A stretch of DNA of 64,000 nt from assembly GCA_910588095.1 (NCBI GenBank), contig CAJUQH010000003.1, forward strand, positions 1-64,000, in the 5' to 3' direction. The number at the start of each line of letters is the position of its first letter. Positions within the stretch are counted from its first letter, which is position 1. A program made the translations under genes and the position numbers. This DNA is from an uncultured Eggerthellaceae bacterium. Lineage in GTDB: Bacteria > Actinomycetota > Coriobacteriia > Coriobacteriales > Eggerthellaceae. Positions 34,333 through 44,200 of the stretch are shown one piece after another. A model generated the notes under the pieces. That model was given only the letters and a program-made list of their open reading frames with translations, was not told the DNA's origin and searched no databases.

Positions 34333-36083
34333 CCGACATCCTGCGCATGAGCACCCTGTACGCCCCCACGCTGAAGGAAGACCCGGCCGATGCCGACATA
34401 GCCAGTCACCGCCTGCTGCTGCGCGCGGGCATGATACGCAAGACCGCGTCGGGCGTGTACACGTTCCTGCCGCTGGGCTACCGCGTGCTGTCCAAGATAG
34501 AGAGCATCGTGCGCGAGGAGATGAACGCCGTCGGCGGCCAGGAGATCATGATGCCGGCCCTGCAGCCGGCTGAGCTGTGGCACGAGAGCGGCCGTTGGGA
34601 CGACTACGGTCCCGAGCTCATGCGGCTGAACGACCGCCACGACCACGGCTTCTGCCTGGGCCCCACCCATGAGGAGCTCATCACCGCGCTCATCCGCAAC
34701 GAGCTGCGCTCCTACAAGCAGCTGCCCTGCACGCTCTACCAGATACAGGTGAAGTTCCGCGACGAGATACGCCCGCGCTTCGGCCTGCTGCGCAGCCGCG
34801 AGTTCATCATGAAGGATGCTTACAGCTTCAACGCCACCCAGGAGTCGCTGCAACAGACCTACGATGACATGAGCCGCGCCTACGGCATCATCTGCGATCG
34901 CTGCGGTCTGGCCTATTACCCGGTCGAGGCCGATTCCGGCCAGATAGGCGGCAAGGTCACCACCGAGTTCATGGCCCTGGCCGAAACGGGCGAGGCCGAG
35001 CTGGTGCACTGCGCCTGCGGCTACGCGGCCAACACCGAGGCGGGCGAGTGCCTGCCCGCGCCCACCGTGCACGAGGCGGCAGCCATGGAGAAGCTGCACA
35101 CCCCGGGCGTGCGCACCATCGAGGAATTGGCTGGCTTCCTGGGCATACCGACCAGCAGCACGGTGAAGGCCCTGGCGGGCAAGAACGCCGAAGGCAAGCT
35201 GGTGGCGGTGTTCGTGCCGGGCGACCACGAGCTCAACGAGATAAAGATAGACCGCGAGGTGCCCGGCTTCGAGCTGCTCACCGACGACGAGATGCAGGCG
35301 TTCGGCCTGCACAAGGGCTCCATGGGCCCGGTGGGCCTTCCTGAAGGCGCCTTCGTTCTGGCCGATCGCAGCCTGCGGGAGGTGCCGCAGTGGGTGGTGG
35401 GCGCCAACGAGGACGACTACCACTACGTGGGCGCGCGCCTGGGCTCCGACTTCACAGTGGACGCGTGGGCCGACCTGTGCGTGGTGGCGCCGGGCGACGC
35501 ATGCCCCGATTGCGGCAAGGCGCTGGAAGGCGCCCGCGGCATCGAGGTGTCGCAGGTGTTCCAGCTGGGCGACAAGTACTCCCGCGCCATGGGGGCCACC
35601 TTCGCCGACGAGGAAGGCAACGAGGTGCCCTTCATCATGGGCTGCTATGGCGTAGGCGTCACGCGCACCCTGGCCGCCGTGGTCGAGCAGCACAACGACG
35701 AGCATGGCATCATGTGGCCGTTCTCGGTTGCGCCGGCCCATGTGTGCGTCATCCCGCTGACCGTGGGCGACGACACCGTGCAGCCCGAGGCCGAGCGCGT
35801 GGCTCGCGAGCTGGCCAACTTGGGCTTCGAGGTGGCCATCGACGACCGCGACGAGCGCGCCGGCGTGAAGTTCGCCGACGCCGACCTCATCGGCTGGCCG
35901 CTGCAGCTGGTGGTGGGCAAGCGCGGGCTGGCCAACGGCACCGTCGAGGTGAAGCTGCGCCGCACCGGCCAGAAGAAGGAGATCGCCCTCGACGCGCTCA
36001 CCGACCTGTTCTCCTTCGCGCATCGCCATAAGGGCAACGTCTCGCCGGCCGGCATCGGCCGCTTCAGCAGCCTGTTCGAATAG
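34329..36083 (+). CDS. proS: Prolyl-tRNA synthetase (bacterial type)
   Basis: This 584-residue class II synthetase has motif 1 in ASGVYTFLPLGYRVLSKIES (residues about 39-58), motif 2 in FRDEIRPRFGLLRSREFIMK (about 141-160), an editing-type insertion domain between (about 230-390), motif 3 near MGCYGVGVTRTLAAV (about 437-451), and the C-terminal anticodon-binding domain. Length and the insertion identify the bacterial (ProRS type 1) form. It overlaps ispG by 4 bases, so translation is coupled. Confidence 0.97.
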   Translation: MTDILRMSTLYAPTLKEDPADADIASHRLLLRAGMIRKTASGVYTFLPLGYRVLSKIESIVREEMNAVGGQEIMMPALQPAELWHESGRWDDYGPELMRLNDRHDHGFCLGPTHEELITALIRNELRSYKQLPCTLYQIQVKFRDEIRPRFGLLRSREFIMKDAYSFNATQESLQQTYDDMSRAYGIICDRCGLAYYPVEADSGQIGGKVTTEFMALAETGEAELVHCACGYAANTEAGECLPAPTVHEAAAMEKLHTPGVRTIEELAGFLGIPTSSTVKALAGKNAEGKLVAVFVPGDHELNEIKIDREVPGFELLTDDEMQAFGLHKGSMGPVGLPEGAFVLADRSLREVPQWVVGANEDDYHYVGARLGSDFTVDAWADLCVVAPGDACPDCGKALEGARGIEVSQVFQLGDKYSRAMGATFADEEGNEVPFIMGCYGVGVTRTLAAVVEQHNDEHGIMWPFSVAPAHVCVIPLTVGDDTVQPEAERVARELANLGFEVAIDDRDERAGVKFADADLIGWPLQLVVGKRGLANGTVEVKLRRTGQKKEIALDALTDLFSFAHRHKGNVSPAGIGRFSSLFE

Positions 36084-36227
36084 GGAACGCTTGCGTAACG
36101 GCGCGCCGCCTGCACGGGTGCGCGCGCCGGCGCTGGTTCATCATAGGGCGTAGAGCAAGGTACGCTTGCGCCCAGCACGCCGGGTCGGCCCGCGCGGGGG
36201 CGCGTGGACACGATCGCGAGGTGCATC

Positions 36228-36599
36228 ATGGCAAACGTGACTGACAACATCGCTGGCGGCTTCAAGGACATCTTCCTAGCAGGCGTTGGCGCGCTGGCTA
36301 TAGGCGCGGAAAAATCGAAAGAGGTCATCGACCAGCTCATCGCCAAGGGCGAGCTGACGGTCGAGCAGGGCAAAGAGCTCAACGAAGAGCTGAAGCATAA
36401 GGCGGCCAACGCTGCGGCCGACGTGCATGAGGACATCATCGCGGCCCACATGGCCACCATGACCCCCGAGCAGCGCCAAGCCTTCGCCGCCAAGGTGGCC
36501 CAGCTGGCTGCCGAAGACGACTTGGAGCCGACCGACATCAAGGCGGGCTTCGAAGAGGAGGAACGCGTCGTAGCGGAGACGTACAAGACCGAGAAGTAG
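36228..36599 (+). CDS. Phasin/PhaI-like small helical protein
   Basis: This 123-residue, mostly alpha-helical protein starts with a hydrophobic stretch GGFKDIFLAGVGALAIGAEKS and continues as an amphipathic coiled-coil-like helix (KEVIDQLIAKGELTVEQGKEL). This is the pattern of the phasin/poly(hydroxyalkanoate) granule-associated family, which in organisms without PHA is of unknown role. ATG 36228 behind GCGAGG is chosen over an upstream GTG-less extension. It directly precedes an AarF/UbiB-family protein, and the pair is seen in other bacteria. A membrane or lipid-surface function is possible. Confidence 0.75.
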   Translation: MANVTDNIAGGFKDIFLAGVGALAIGAEKSKEVIDQLIAKGELTVEQGKELNEELKHKAANAAADVHEDIIAAHMATMTPEQRQAFAAKVAQLAAEDDLEPTDIKAGFEEEERVVAETYKTEK

Positions 36600-36656
36600 G
36601 GGTTTCGCCCTACCCGCTCTTCCCACGTCCTGCCCTTCTGTTCTGAGGATATTCCG

Positions 36657-38321
36657 ATGGCCGAGAACGCGCTGCTCAAATACGTGTTCACAACGCGCGC
36701 GACCGTCAGCGGGCAAGACCAGTTCGACCTGTCGGCAGCCACGCGCCGCACGCGCATGCGCCAGATAATGGCCATCGCGCGCAAGCACGGGTTGCCCGGG
36801 TCCATCACGCCGGTGCAGTTCCGCGCCATGCTGGAAGACCTGGGCCCGTCGTTCGTGAAGATAGGCCAGACCCTTTCCACCCATTCCGACATACTGCCGC
36901 AACCTTACTGCGACGAGCTGAAGAAGCTCCAGGCCGACAGCGACCCGCTGCCCTTCGACGAGGTGCTGGCGGTGCTGGACGAGCAGTACGGCGCGGCGCG
37001 GCGGCGCGAGGTGCTCGCCGAGATAGACCCCACGCCGCTGGGCAGCGCGAGCCTGGCCCAGGTGCATCGCGGCCGCCTGGTCACCGGCGAGGACGTGGCC
37101 ATAAAGGTGCAGCGCCCCGGCGTGCGCGAGACCATGGCGCTTGACATCGAGATAATGCGCAAGCTGGTCGGTCGGCTGGGGCGCTTCATCAAAGACGACC
37201 AGTTCGTGAACTTGCAGGACGTGGTCGACGAGATGTGGACGACGTTCCTGCAGGAGACGAACTTCTGCCAAGAGGCGTCCAACCTCGAGGAGTTCGCGCG
37301 CAACAACGCCAGCTGCGTCTACGTGGCGGTGCCCAAGGTGCACAAGCAGTACTCCAACGAGTACGTGCTGGTGATGGAATACGTCGACGGCGTGCCCATC
37401 AGCCATGCCGAAGAGCTGCAGGCGCGCGGCTACGACCTGGACGAGATAGGCACCAAGCTGCTGGACAACTACGCGTCGCAAGTGCTCGACCAAGGGTTCT
37501 TCCACGCCGACCCGCACCCGGGCAACATCCTCATCCGCGGCGGGCAGATAGTCTACATCGACCTAGGGCTCGTGGGGCGCCTGGGCGATTCCGACCGGGC
37601 CGACTTCGGCGCCATGGTGAAGGCCGTGGGCATGCGCGACTCGGCGGGGCTTTCCGACGCGCTCATGCGCTTTGCCGTGAAGGTGGACGAGAGCAAGGTG
37701 AACTACCCGCAGTTCCTGGAGCAGCTGGACAGCATCATAGCCAAGTACGCCTCGGAAGACGTGTCCAGCATCGACATAGCGGCGTTCTTGGGCGAGGTGC
37801 TGCAAGTCACCCGCGACAGTCACGTGGTGCTGCCCTCCAGCGTGACGAACGTCTCGCGCGGGGTGATAACCATCGAGGGCACGGCGGCACCTTACTTGAA
37901 GGACCAGAGCATAATCTCCATCATCAATCGGCATGTGATCGAAAGCGAAGACCCGTTGGCCGAGATGAAGCGCCTGATGGAAGACACGGCCCGCGGCGTG
38001 GTGACGTCGAGCCGCGGCCTCATGCAGGCGGCCACCTACTCGGGTCAAGCGCTCAAGATGCTCACCCGCGGCCAGTTGCGCGTGAACACCGAGATGATAG
38101 GGTCGGACAACCTGTTCCGCGGCATGTCCACCATCTTCACGCGCGTCACCTTGGCGCTCATCATCATGGGGCTGTTCATAGGGTCGAGCATGCTGGCGCT
38201 CAGCCCGCTCGAACCGAAGCTGCTGGGCGTGCCGGCCCTGGCGTTCTTGGGGTTCGCCGCGGCGGTGGTGCTCTCCATCTGGGTGCTGGTGAGCATTCTG
38301 CGCAGCGGCTCCAAGTTCTGA
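36657..38321 (+). CDS. AarF/UbiB/ABC1-family atypical kinase
   Basis: This 554-residue protein has the UbiB signatures: KIGQTLSTHSDILP (the KxGQ motif, residues about 66-79), the Ala-rich loop GSASLAQVHRG (about 127-137) in place of a P-loop, VAIKVQRPGV, and FFHADPHPGNILI (about 281-293). Two C-terminal membrane segments (residues about 498-518 and 526-550) anchor it. Family members support isoprenoid quinone synthesis or lipid homeostasis by ATPase activity; in this organism that would be menaquinone. It is encoded 57 bases after the phasin-like protein. Confidence 0.92.
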   Translation: MAENALLKYVFTTRATVSGQDQFDLSAATRRTRMRQIMAIARKHGLPGSITPVQFRAMLEDLGPSFVKIGQTLSTHSDILPQPYCDELKKLQADSDPLPFDEVLAVLDEQYGAARRREVLAEIDPTPLGSASLAQVHRGRLVTGEDVAIKVQRPGVRETMALDIEIMRKLVGRLGRFIKDDQFVNLQDVVDEMWTTFLQETNFCQEASNLEEFARNNASCVYVAVPKVHKQYSNEYVLVMEYVDGVPISHAEELQARGYDLDEIGTKLLDNYASQVLDQGFFHADPHPGNILIRGGQIVYIDLGLVGRLGDSDRADFGAMVKAVGMRDSAGLSDALMRFAVKVDESKVNYPQFLEQLDSIIAKYASEDVSSIDIAAFLGEVLQVTRDSHVVLPSSVTNVSRGVITIEGTAAPYLKDQSIISIINRHVIESEDPLAEMKRLMEDTARGVVTSSRGLMQAATYSGQALKMLTRGQLRVNTEMIGSDNLFRGMSTIFTRVTLALIIMGLFIGSSMLALSPLEPKLLGVPALAFLGFAAAVVLSIWVLVSILRSGSKF

Positions 38322-38393
38322 ACGCGGAAGGCGCCGGGGTGCGCCCATCCGGCGCTGCGAGCCCTCGTCACGCGCCCGTGCTACACTGTGCCC

Positions 38394-39140
38394 ATGGAAT
38401 ACATCGAAGGAAAAAGGCCGGTCATCGAGGCGCTGCGCGGCTCCGTGCCGCTGAAGTGCGTGCTGCTGGCCGACAACGTGAAGCGCGACAGCCTAGTGGC
38501 CGACATCCTGCGCAAGGCGAAGAACCAGCAGGTGCCAGTGCGCGAGGTGCCGCGCAAGAAGCTCGACGAGCGCAGTGCCCGGGGCAGCCATCAGGGCATC
38601 ATGGCCGAGACCAAGCCGTTCGGCTATGCGGGCATCGGCGACATCGTGGCCGCGGCCGATCGCAGCGCCCAGGCCGACGGCGGCCGTGCGCTCGTGGTGG
38701 TGCTCGACCATGTGACCGACGCGGGCAACCTGGGGGCCATCGCGCGTAGTGCCGAGATAGTGGGTGCGTGCGGCATCATCATTCCCAACAAGCGCGCCGC
38801 CCATGTGACGGCTGCCACCTACAAGAGCTCTGCCGGAGCCATCACCCACATACCCGTGGCCCAGGTGCCCAACCTGCCTGCGGCCCTGAAGCGCCTCAAG
38901 CAGGAGGGCTTCTGGGCGGCCGCCGCCACCGAGCACGCGACCGACCTGGTGTGGGACGCTAACCTGAAGGGCAAGATCGCCCTGGTCATGGGCAGCGAGC
39001 AAGAAGGCGTCTCGCGTATCGTGCGCGAATCCTGCGATTTCGAGATGAAGCTGCCGCAGGTAGGGCGCGTGGCGTCGCTCAACGTGGCTCAGGCGTTCAC
39101 GGCCTGCGCCTACGAATGGCTCAGGCAGAATCGAGGCTGA
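38394..39140 (+). CDS. rlmB: 23S rRNA (guanosine-2'-O-)-methyltransferase, TrmH/RlmB family
   Basis: This 248-residue SPOUT methyltransferase has an N-terminal substrate-binding domain (YIEGKRPVIEALRG, residues 3-16) and a knotted catalytic domain with LDHVTDAGNLGAIARSAEI (about 104-122), GSEQEGVSRIV (about 199-209) and VASLNVAQAF near the end. It methylates a 23S rRNA or tRNA ribose. No ribosome site precedes ATG 38394, but an extended -10, TGC-TACACT (38382-38387), ends six bases before it, so the mRNA may be leaderless. GTG 38388 is an in-frame alternative. Confidence 0.93.
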   Translation: MEYIEGKRPVIEALRGSVPLKCVLLADNVKRDSLVADILRKAKNQQVPVREVPRKKLDERSARGSHQGIMAETKPFGYAGIGDIVAAADRSAQADGGRALVVVLDHVTDAGNLGAIARSAEIVGACGIIIPNKRAAHVTAATYKSSAGAITHIPVAQVPNLPAALKRLKQEGFWAAAATEHATDLVWDANLKGKIALVMGSEQEGVSRIVRESCDFEMKLPQVGRVASLNVAQAFTACAYEWLRQNRG

Positions 39141-39143
39141 CCT

Positions 39144-39401
39144 ATGGACGCTACGAAGATATGCACCTGCACCGACACGGCGTGCCCGGCGCATCCGGTC
39201 AACCATGACGATGGCTGCACCCGCTGCATCGCCAAGAACCAAGCTCAGCGCGAGGTGCCCAGCTGCCTGTTCAAGCTGGTGGGCCGCAGCAGCAAGTGCG
39301 AAGGCTGGTTCTTCGAGGACTTCGCCTTGAGCGTGGTGGAGGCGGCACGGGCCGAGGGGCGCAATCCGCTGGCCCCGCTCGAATGCCCCGAGGAGCGCTA
39401 G
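39144..39401 (+). CDS. Small Cys-rich protein (DUF6485-like)
   Basis: This 85-residue protein has eight Cys: CTCTDTACPAHP (residues 7-18), DDGCTRCIA, PSCLF, KCEGWFF and a final LECPEER. The arrangement suggests one or two metal sites, and it resembles small proteins annotated as DUF6485 by my recollection. It starts 4 bases after the methyltransferase and ends 7 bases before the YacP-type nuclease, so it is part of one operon. Function is unknown. Confidence 0.75.
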   Translation: MDATKICTCTDTACPAHPVNHDDGCTRCIAKNQAQREVPSCLFKLVGRSSKCEGWFFEDFALSVVEAARAEGRNPLAPLECPEER

Positions 39402-39408
39402 GCCAGCC

Positions 39409-39954
39409 ATGGTGCGCCAACGCAAGAAGCTGCTGATCATCGACGGGTACAACGTGCTGCGCTCGGGCAGCCGCTACCGCGACATCGTAGCCGCCAACCC
39501 CGACTATACCGACGACGCCTTCAACACCGCCCGCGAGACGCTCATAAACGACGTCATCAACTATGCCGGCTATGGCAGCCAGGCCATCATCGTGTTCGAC
39601 GGTGCCCATAACCGCTACTCCGAGGGCCAGCCCCAAACCGTTGGCGGCGTCAAGATCATCTTCTCGCCCGCAGGCCAGCCGGCCGACCACGTCATCGAGA
39701 AGCTGGCCCACGACGCGCGCGAGCGCATGGTGGAAGCGCTGGTGGTCACATCCGACGCCACCATCCAAGACACCGTGTTCGGCGGCGGCATCGACCGCAT
39801 GAGCGCCGAGGGCTTCTGCCGCGCCGTGACGGGCCACTACGAGGTCGCCCAGCTCGACGACGCCTACGCCGTCGCGCGCAAGAACACCATCGCTTCGCGC
39901 ATCCCGGCCGAGACGTTGCGCAAGCTCGAGCAGCTGCGCGACCAGCCGAGCTAG
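39409..39954 (+). CDS. NYN-domain ribonuclease (YacP/Rae1 type)
   Basis: This 181-residue protein has the NYN/PIN-like fold start LLIIDGYNVLRSG (residues 8-20) with its catalytic Asp, a second acidic site IIVFDGAHN (about 62-70), and VVTSDATIQDTVFG (about 111-124). It matches YacP, known in Bacillus as the ribosome-associated endonuclease Rae1. The neighbouring SPOUT rRNA methyltransferase is also the usual genomic partner of YacP, which strengthens the call. ATG 39409 is in an operon with the Cys-rich protein. Confidence 0.92.
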   Translation: MVRQRKKLLIIDGYNVLRSGSRYRDIVAANPDYTDDAFNTARETLINDVINYAGYGSQAIIVFDGAHNRYSEGQPQTVGGVKIIFSPAGQPADHVIEKLAHDARERMVEALVVTSDATIQDTVFGGGIDRMSAEGFCRAVTGHYEVAQLDDAYAVARKNTIASRIPAETLRKLEQLRDQPS

Positions 39955-39967
39955 GCGCCGAATCGCC

Positions 39968-39973
39968 TATAAT
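39968..39973 (+). promoter_or_regulatory. Candidate -10 of folE
   Basis: A consensus TATAAT lies at 39968-39973, 46 bases before the GTG start of folE. The -35 is unclear. Confidence 0.5.
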
Positions 39974-40019
39974 GGGAGCTTCGATATAAGCGGCGAGCTG
40001 TTTCGCAGGAGGACGAGCC

Positions 40020-40580
40020 GTGGACAACGCCAAGATAGAGCAGGGTGTTCGCCTGATACTGGAAGGCATTGGGGAAGACCCCGACCGCGAGGGGTTGCTC
40101 GACACGCCCGCGCGGGTGGCGCGCATGTACGAGGAGGTGTTCGCGGGGCTTACCGAAGACCCGGCACGGCACTTCGAGGTGACGTTCGATGAGCATCATG
40201 AGGAAATGGTGCTCGTGAAGGACATCCCGTTCTATTCCATGTGCGAGCATCACCTGGTGCCGTTCTTTGGCAAGGCTCACGTGGCCTACATCCCCGCAAG
40301 CGACGGTCGCATATGCGGGCTGTCGAAGCTCGCGCGCCTGGTGGAGGCGTTCGCCAAGCGCCCGCAGGTGCAAGAGCGTCTGACCAACCAGATCGCCGAC
40401 ACGCTCATCGAGCAGCTGGACCCTCAGGGGGTCATCGTGGTGCTCGAGGCCGAGCACATGTGCATGTCCATGCGCGGCGTGAAGAAGCCGGGATCGCAAA
40501 CGGTGACCAGTGCCGTGCGCGGCGTGTTCGAGAAGAGCGCACCCACCCGCGCCGAGGCGCTGTCGCTGATACTCCGCTGA
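40020..40580 (+). CDS. folE: GTP cyclohydrolase I
   Basis: This 186-residue enzyme opens the pterin/folate pathway by converting GTP to dihydroneopterin triphosphate. It has YSMCEHHLVPFFGKAHVAYI (residues about 72-91) with the zinc Cys and His, GLSKLARLVEAFAKRPQVQE (about 100-119), and the second zinc Cys in EAEHMCMSMRGVKKPGS (about 142-158). The start is GTG 40020 behind AGGAGGACGAGCC. It is apparently monocistronic with its own TATAAT. Confidence 0.97.
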   Translation: MDNAKIEQGVRLILEGIGEDPDREGLLDTPARVARMYEEVFAGLTEDPARHFEVTFDEHHEEMVLVKDIPFYSMCEHHLVPFFGKAHVAYIPASDGRICGLSKLARLVEAFAKRPQVQERLTNQIADTLIEQLDPQGVIVVLEAEHMCMSMRGVKKPGSQTVTSAVRGVFEKSAPTRAEALSLILR

Positions 40581-40742
40581 GCTTGCGGGGTTGCGGCGCC
40601 TGCGCGCCTGCGCCCTTGGCGGGCTTTCACCGCGATATAGCGCACCGGGCGGCCTCTTGTTGGCGTGCGGGTGATGGGTGCATGAGACAATAACGGAAAC
40701 GCAAAGCAAGACGATCGAAACGAGAAGGGCTGGTCAGTTATC

Positions 40743-41018
40743 ATGAAATGCGTCATATCTGTGCTCGGCAAAGACAGCACCGGCATCGTCGCCGCAGTGG
40801 CCACCACCCTGGCCGATTGCAGCGCCAACATCGACGACATCAGCCAGACCATCCTGGGCGATGAGGAGATATTCTCCATGACCATGCTCATCACCCTGAA
40901 GCCCGAGAAGTGCGACTTCAACACCGTGCAGGAGAAGCTGCAGAAGGTCGGCGACGAGCTGGGCATGCAGATAATCATCCAGCGCGAGGACGTCTTCCAG
41001 TTCATGTACCAGGTGTAG
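40743..41018 (+). CDS. ACT-domain protein (UPF0237 type)
   Basis: This 91-residue single ACT domain starts MKCVISVLGKDSTGIVAAVA and has NIDDISQTIL in the second strand. These UPF0237/GcvR-like proteins are normally encoded directly before a DUF711/PFL-family gene, forming a conserved pair. Here the next gene is the phase-variable surface protein C, and no DUF711 gene is present in the window. The partner has therefore been lost or displaced. A hairpin (41026-41033 with 41043-41050) follows the gene. Confidence 0.9.
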   Translation: MKCVISVLGKDSTGIVAAVATTLADCSANIDDISQTILGDEEIFSMTMLITLKPEKCDFNTVQEKLQKVGDELGMQIIIQREDVFQFMYQV

Positions 41019-41092
41019 CTGCGCTGCGAACCCTGCTGCGGTGGGTTCGCGCGTACGCTGATTCCGCCGCTATGGCGGCTGAACTGGCGTCC

Positions 41093-41122
41093 TTGACGGA
41101 TTCGCGCAGGGCATGCAAGAAT
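41093..41122 (+). promoter_or_regulatory. Candidate promoter of phase-variable gene C
   Basis: TTGACG (41093-41098), an 18-bp spacer and AAGAAT (41117-41122) are followed by ACGCATCACTGGGCG, closely matching the sequence after the gene B promoter. The leader to ATG 41296 is about 165 nt and includes the same TTGCTTTC/GGAAGCA hairpin (41263-41270 with 41283-41289) over the ribosome site. Confidence 0.5.
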
Positions 41123-41295
41123 ACGCATCACTGGGCGCTGGAGGCTGAAGGGGAGCGAGAACCTGGAAGCTTGCGCGCCGCACAAGGGCCTTGGCGCCTG
41201 ATTCGAGCTGAGCGAGAACAGCGAGGAGCAGGGGGATACGGCAAGGCCGGACACATACGGATTTGCTTTCGCTTGTCGGGAAGGAAGCAGCCATC

Positions 41296-44200
41296 ATGCA
41301 TATCGGGAAATGCCTGCGGCATGCCGCCGCATCGACGTTGTCCATAGCGTTTGCCCTCATGCTGGGCATCGGGCTCGTGCCCGCTGACGCCTTGGCAGAA
41401 GGCGTGGGGGGGGTAGCCCTCTAAGCCAAAGCGAGCCGAGTGACGGTTCGGATGGCCCTTCAACCTCTGAAGACCCTCAGGTTGGTGAAGCCGAAGGGGC
41501 ATTCGGCTCAGGGGTTTCAACTTCGCCTCAATCCCCATCGGACCCCTCGACCGAAGCTGCTAGCCCTTCCGTCGCCCTGAGCGAAGGGGCCGAAGGCGGC
41601 GAAGCCGAAGGGTCGAGCTCGAAGCCACGCACCCTGGCCTCTGCCCTTCTGGGCAAGCCGGCTGCCTTCATCAACTCCGACGTTGCCCTCGATGGAGAAC
41701 CTGTCGTAGGCTCGTTCACCGTCGACGGCCTGACCTATGCGGTCACAGGGGAATCCGCTGTCGAGCTCGTCAGCGTTGATTCCTCCGTCATCCTGGGCGG
41801 AGCCGCCGAAGGCGGCGAAGTTGAAGGGCCCGATGAAAACCACGCCAGCGAAGCTGGCGCTGCCAGCCTCACCCTCCCCGGATCCGTCGCCTACGAGGGC
41901 GCCGACTACGCCCTCGCCTCCATAGCCCCCTACGCCTTCTACCTCTCGGGCGTGGCGTCCGTCACGCTGCCTGCAACCGTCACCGACGTCGATGAGCGCG
42001 CGTTCCGCTCGAGCGATGTCGCCAACGTCACCGTCGCTGACGGCAACCCCAGCCTCTCCTCTTACGACGGCGCCCTCTACGACGCCACCCGATCAAGCCT
42101 CCTGCTCATTCCCGGGGGCAGGCAGGGCGCCGTCCGCATCCCTTCGCAAGCATCAGATGTGCCCGCCAGCGCGTTTTCGCATTGCGCGCTGGTGGAGGCC
42201 ATCTCTGTGGATGCGGGCGGCGCGCACCTCTCCTCCTGGGAAGGACTCCTATACGATGCCGACGGCACGACGCTCCTGCGCGTGCCAGCGGGCGCTACCG
42301 AGATCGCCATACGAGAGGGCTGCACGGCCATAGCGGCTGGCGCCCTCGAAGCCTGCGCGAGCCTCGAGCGCATCAACGCGCCATCGACCGTGACCTCCAT
42401 CAGCCCTGATGTGCTCACCGCCATCCCCACCGTTTCCTTGCTTGCGGCTTCCCTGGCCGGTGCCGATGACCCTGGCACTGCAGGGGAGCCGTCCTCGCAA
42501 GAGGCAGCTCTTCAACTTACTGCCATGGTGGCGCTTTCTACGACCGATGATGATCTGCCCGAGATGCAGCCATCCTCCATTGCTGTCACGCTTCCGGCTG
42601 GTTCCCAAGAAGATGCTTGGAAGAATGGTGGGTTTTCCGTATCCGCCAAAACCAGTGACGCCCAGCTGTTCGAAGTCCAGGAAGGCGAGAACGCGGACAT
42701 TGAGCCACCGGCCGTAGCCTCTACCCAATCGGCTGAAACATATAGCGCGAGCAACGTTGTTTTAGATGCTAACGGGGGCAGGTTTACAGGAACCTATCAA
42801 CGCGCTATTAGTGGAGGGGGAACGTCAAGTGTGGTTTGGGCTCCGGGTGAAACGAAAACGTATTCAAATCTAAGCTCCCCATTCGAATATTCATTCAATG
42901 TGAGCTCCGCTATTTATTCCGCGGGAGCGGTTCACTTTTGGACTAATACGTCATGGAATTGGCCAGATGGCTTGACTTCTCAGTACGGATGTTGGTTGGT
43001 GTCGCTTGCTCCTTACAAAGAAGGGTATACATTTACGGGATGGCATAAAGGGAGCTTGACGGGGCCTCACGTGACGGGCTCTGCCATACCGATTGCTGCT
43101 GGCGATAAGTATTATGCCAGCTGGACTCCCACTATCTATACGGTGACCCTCGACCACGCTGGTGGTAAAGTCGGCACATCGACAGCTAAGGGCACTATCT
43201 ATCTCAAGTACGGCATCGGGTGGTATTCGAACGCGGCAGCCACGACCGGCATCACAAAGGTCACGGTGCCTACGAGAAGCGGTTACACCTTCGGTGGATA
43301 CAAGGGCACGGACAAGAGCGGCGTTTCCCGCACCTACGTCGATTCGAGCGGCAGCCTCAAGAACTCCAGTACCTATTGGAGCCACTTCGTTTCGAACACC
43401 ACGCTCACTGCCCAGTGGACGAAGAAGGCCAGCCACGCCGTCACCCTGAACAAGAACAACGGCACCGGCGGCACGTCCACGGTCTACTACTGGCCTGACA
43501 AGGGTTATACCACGAGCTCGACGTCCACCACGGTGGTCTCAACGGGCGGGGCTCTCGTCTCGAGCCTGCCTACGCGGGCCGGCTACACGTTCGCGGGCTA
43601 CTACAGCAGCACGGCGTCGAACGCGACGCAATATGTGACCTCGGCAGGCATGTTAACTTCGAGCGCTCCTGTGCTTTCTGCTAATGCTACTTGGTATGCT
43701 CGGTGGAACTCGGGGATCTACAAAGTCAATCTCAATAACCAAACGGCTACGAGCGCGGGAACGGCAGCAATATACGAGAAGTACGCGACAGGCTGGTATT
43801 CCAGTTCGGCGGCTACGACGAAGATAACCAGTATCACGGTGCCGAAGCGAACCGGATACACATTTGGCGGCTACTACACCGAAACGGGCGGAAAGGGAAC
43901 CAAGCGCATCGATGCAGAGGGCAGCATACTCGCTTCGAGTACCGATTATGCAGATGATGGCATCCTTTATGCGTTTTGGACAACGCCGTATTCAGCCACC
44001 ATCGACCCAAATGGTGGCACGATAAGCGTTTATGATACCTTCGATGGTTTTCCGGATGATCATCTGTTGGAATCAGGAAAGCCGGCTACAACTATCAAGT
44101 GGGATGGTCCTCAACGAATATATGGCGTTTCTGGTGGTTGTGCGCATGTGGTTTTGGGGTCGTTGATAAGGAACTATCGTGTTGTGCGGCCCGGGTACAC

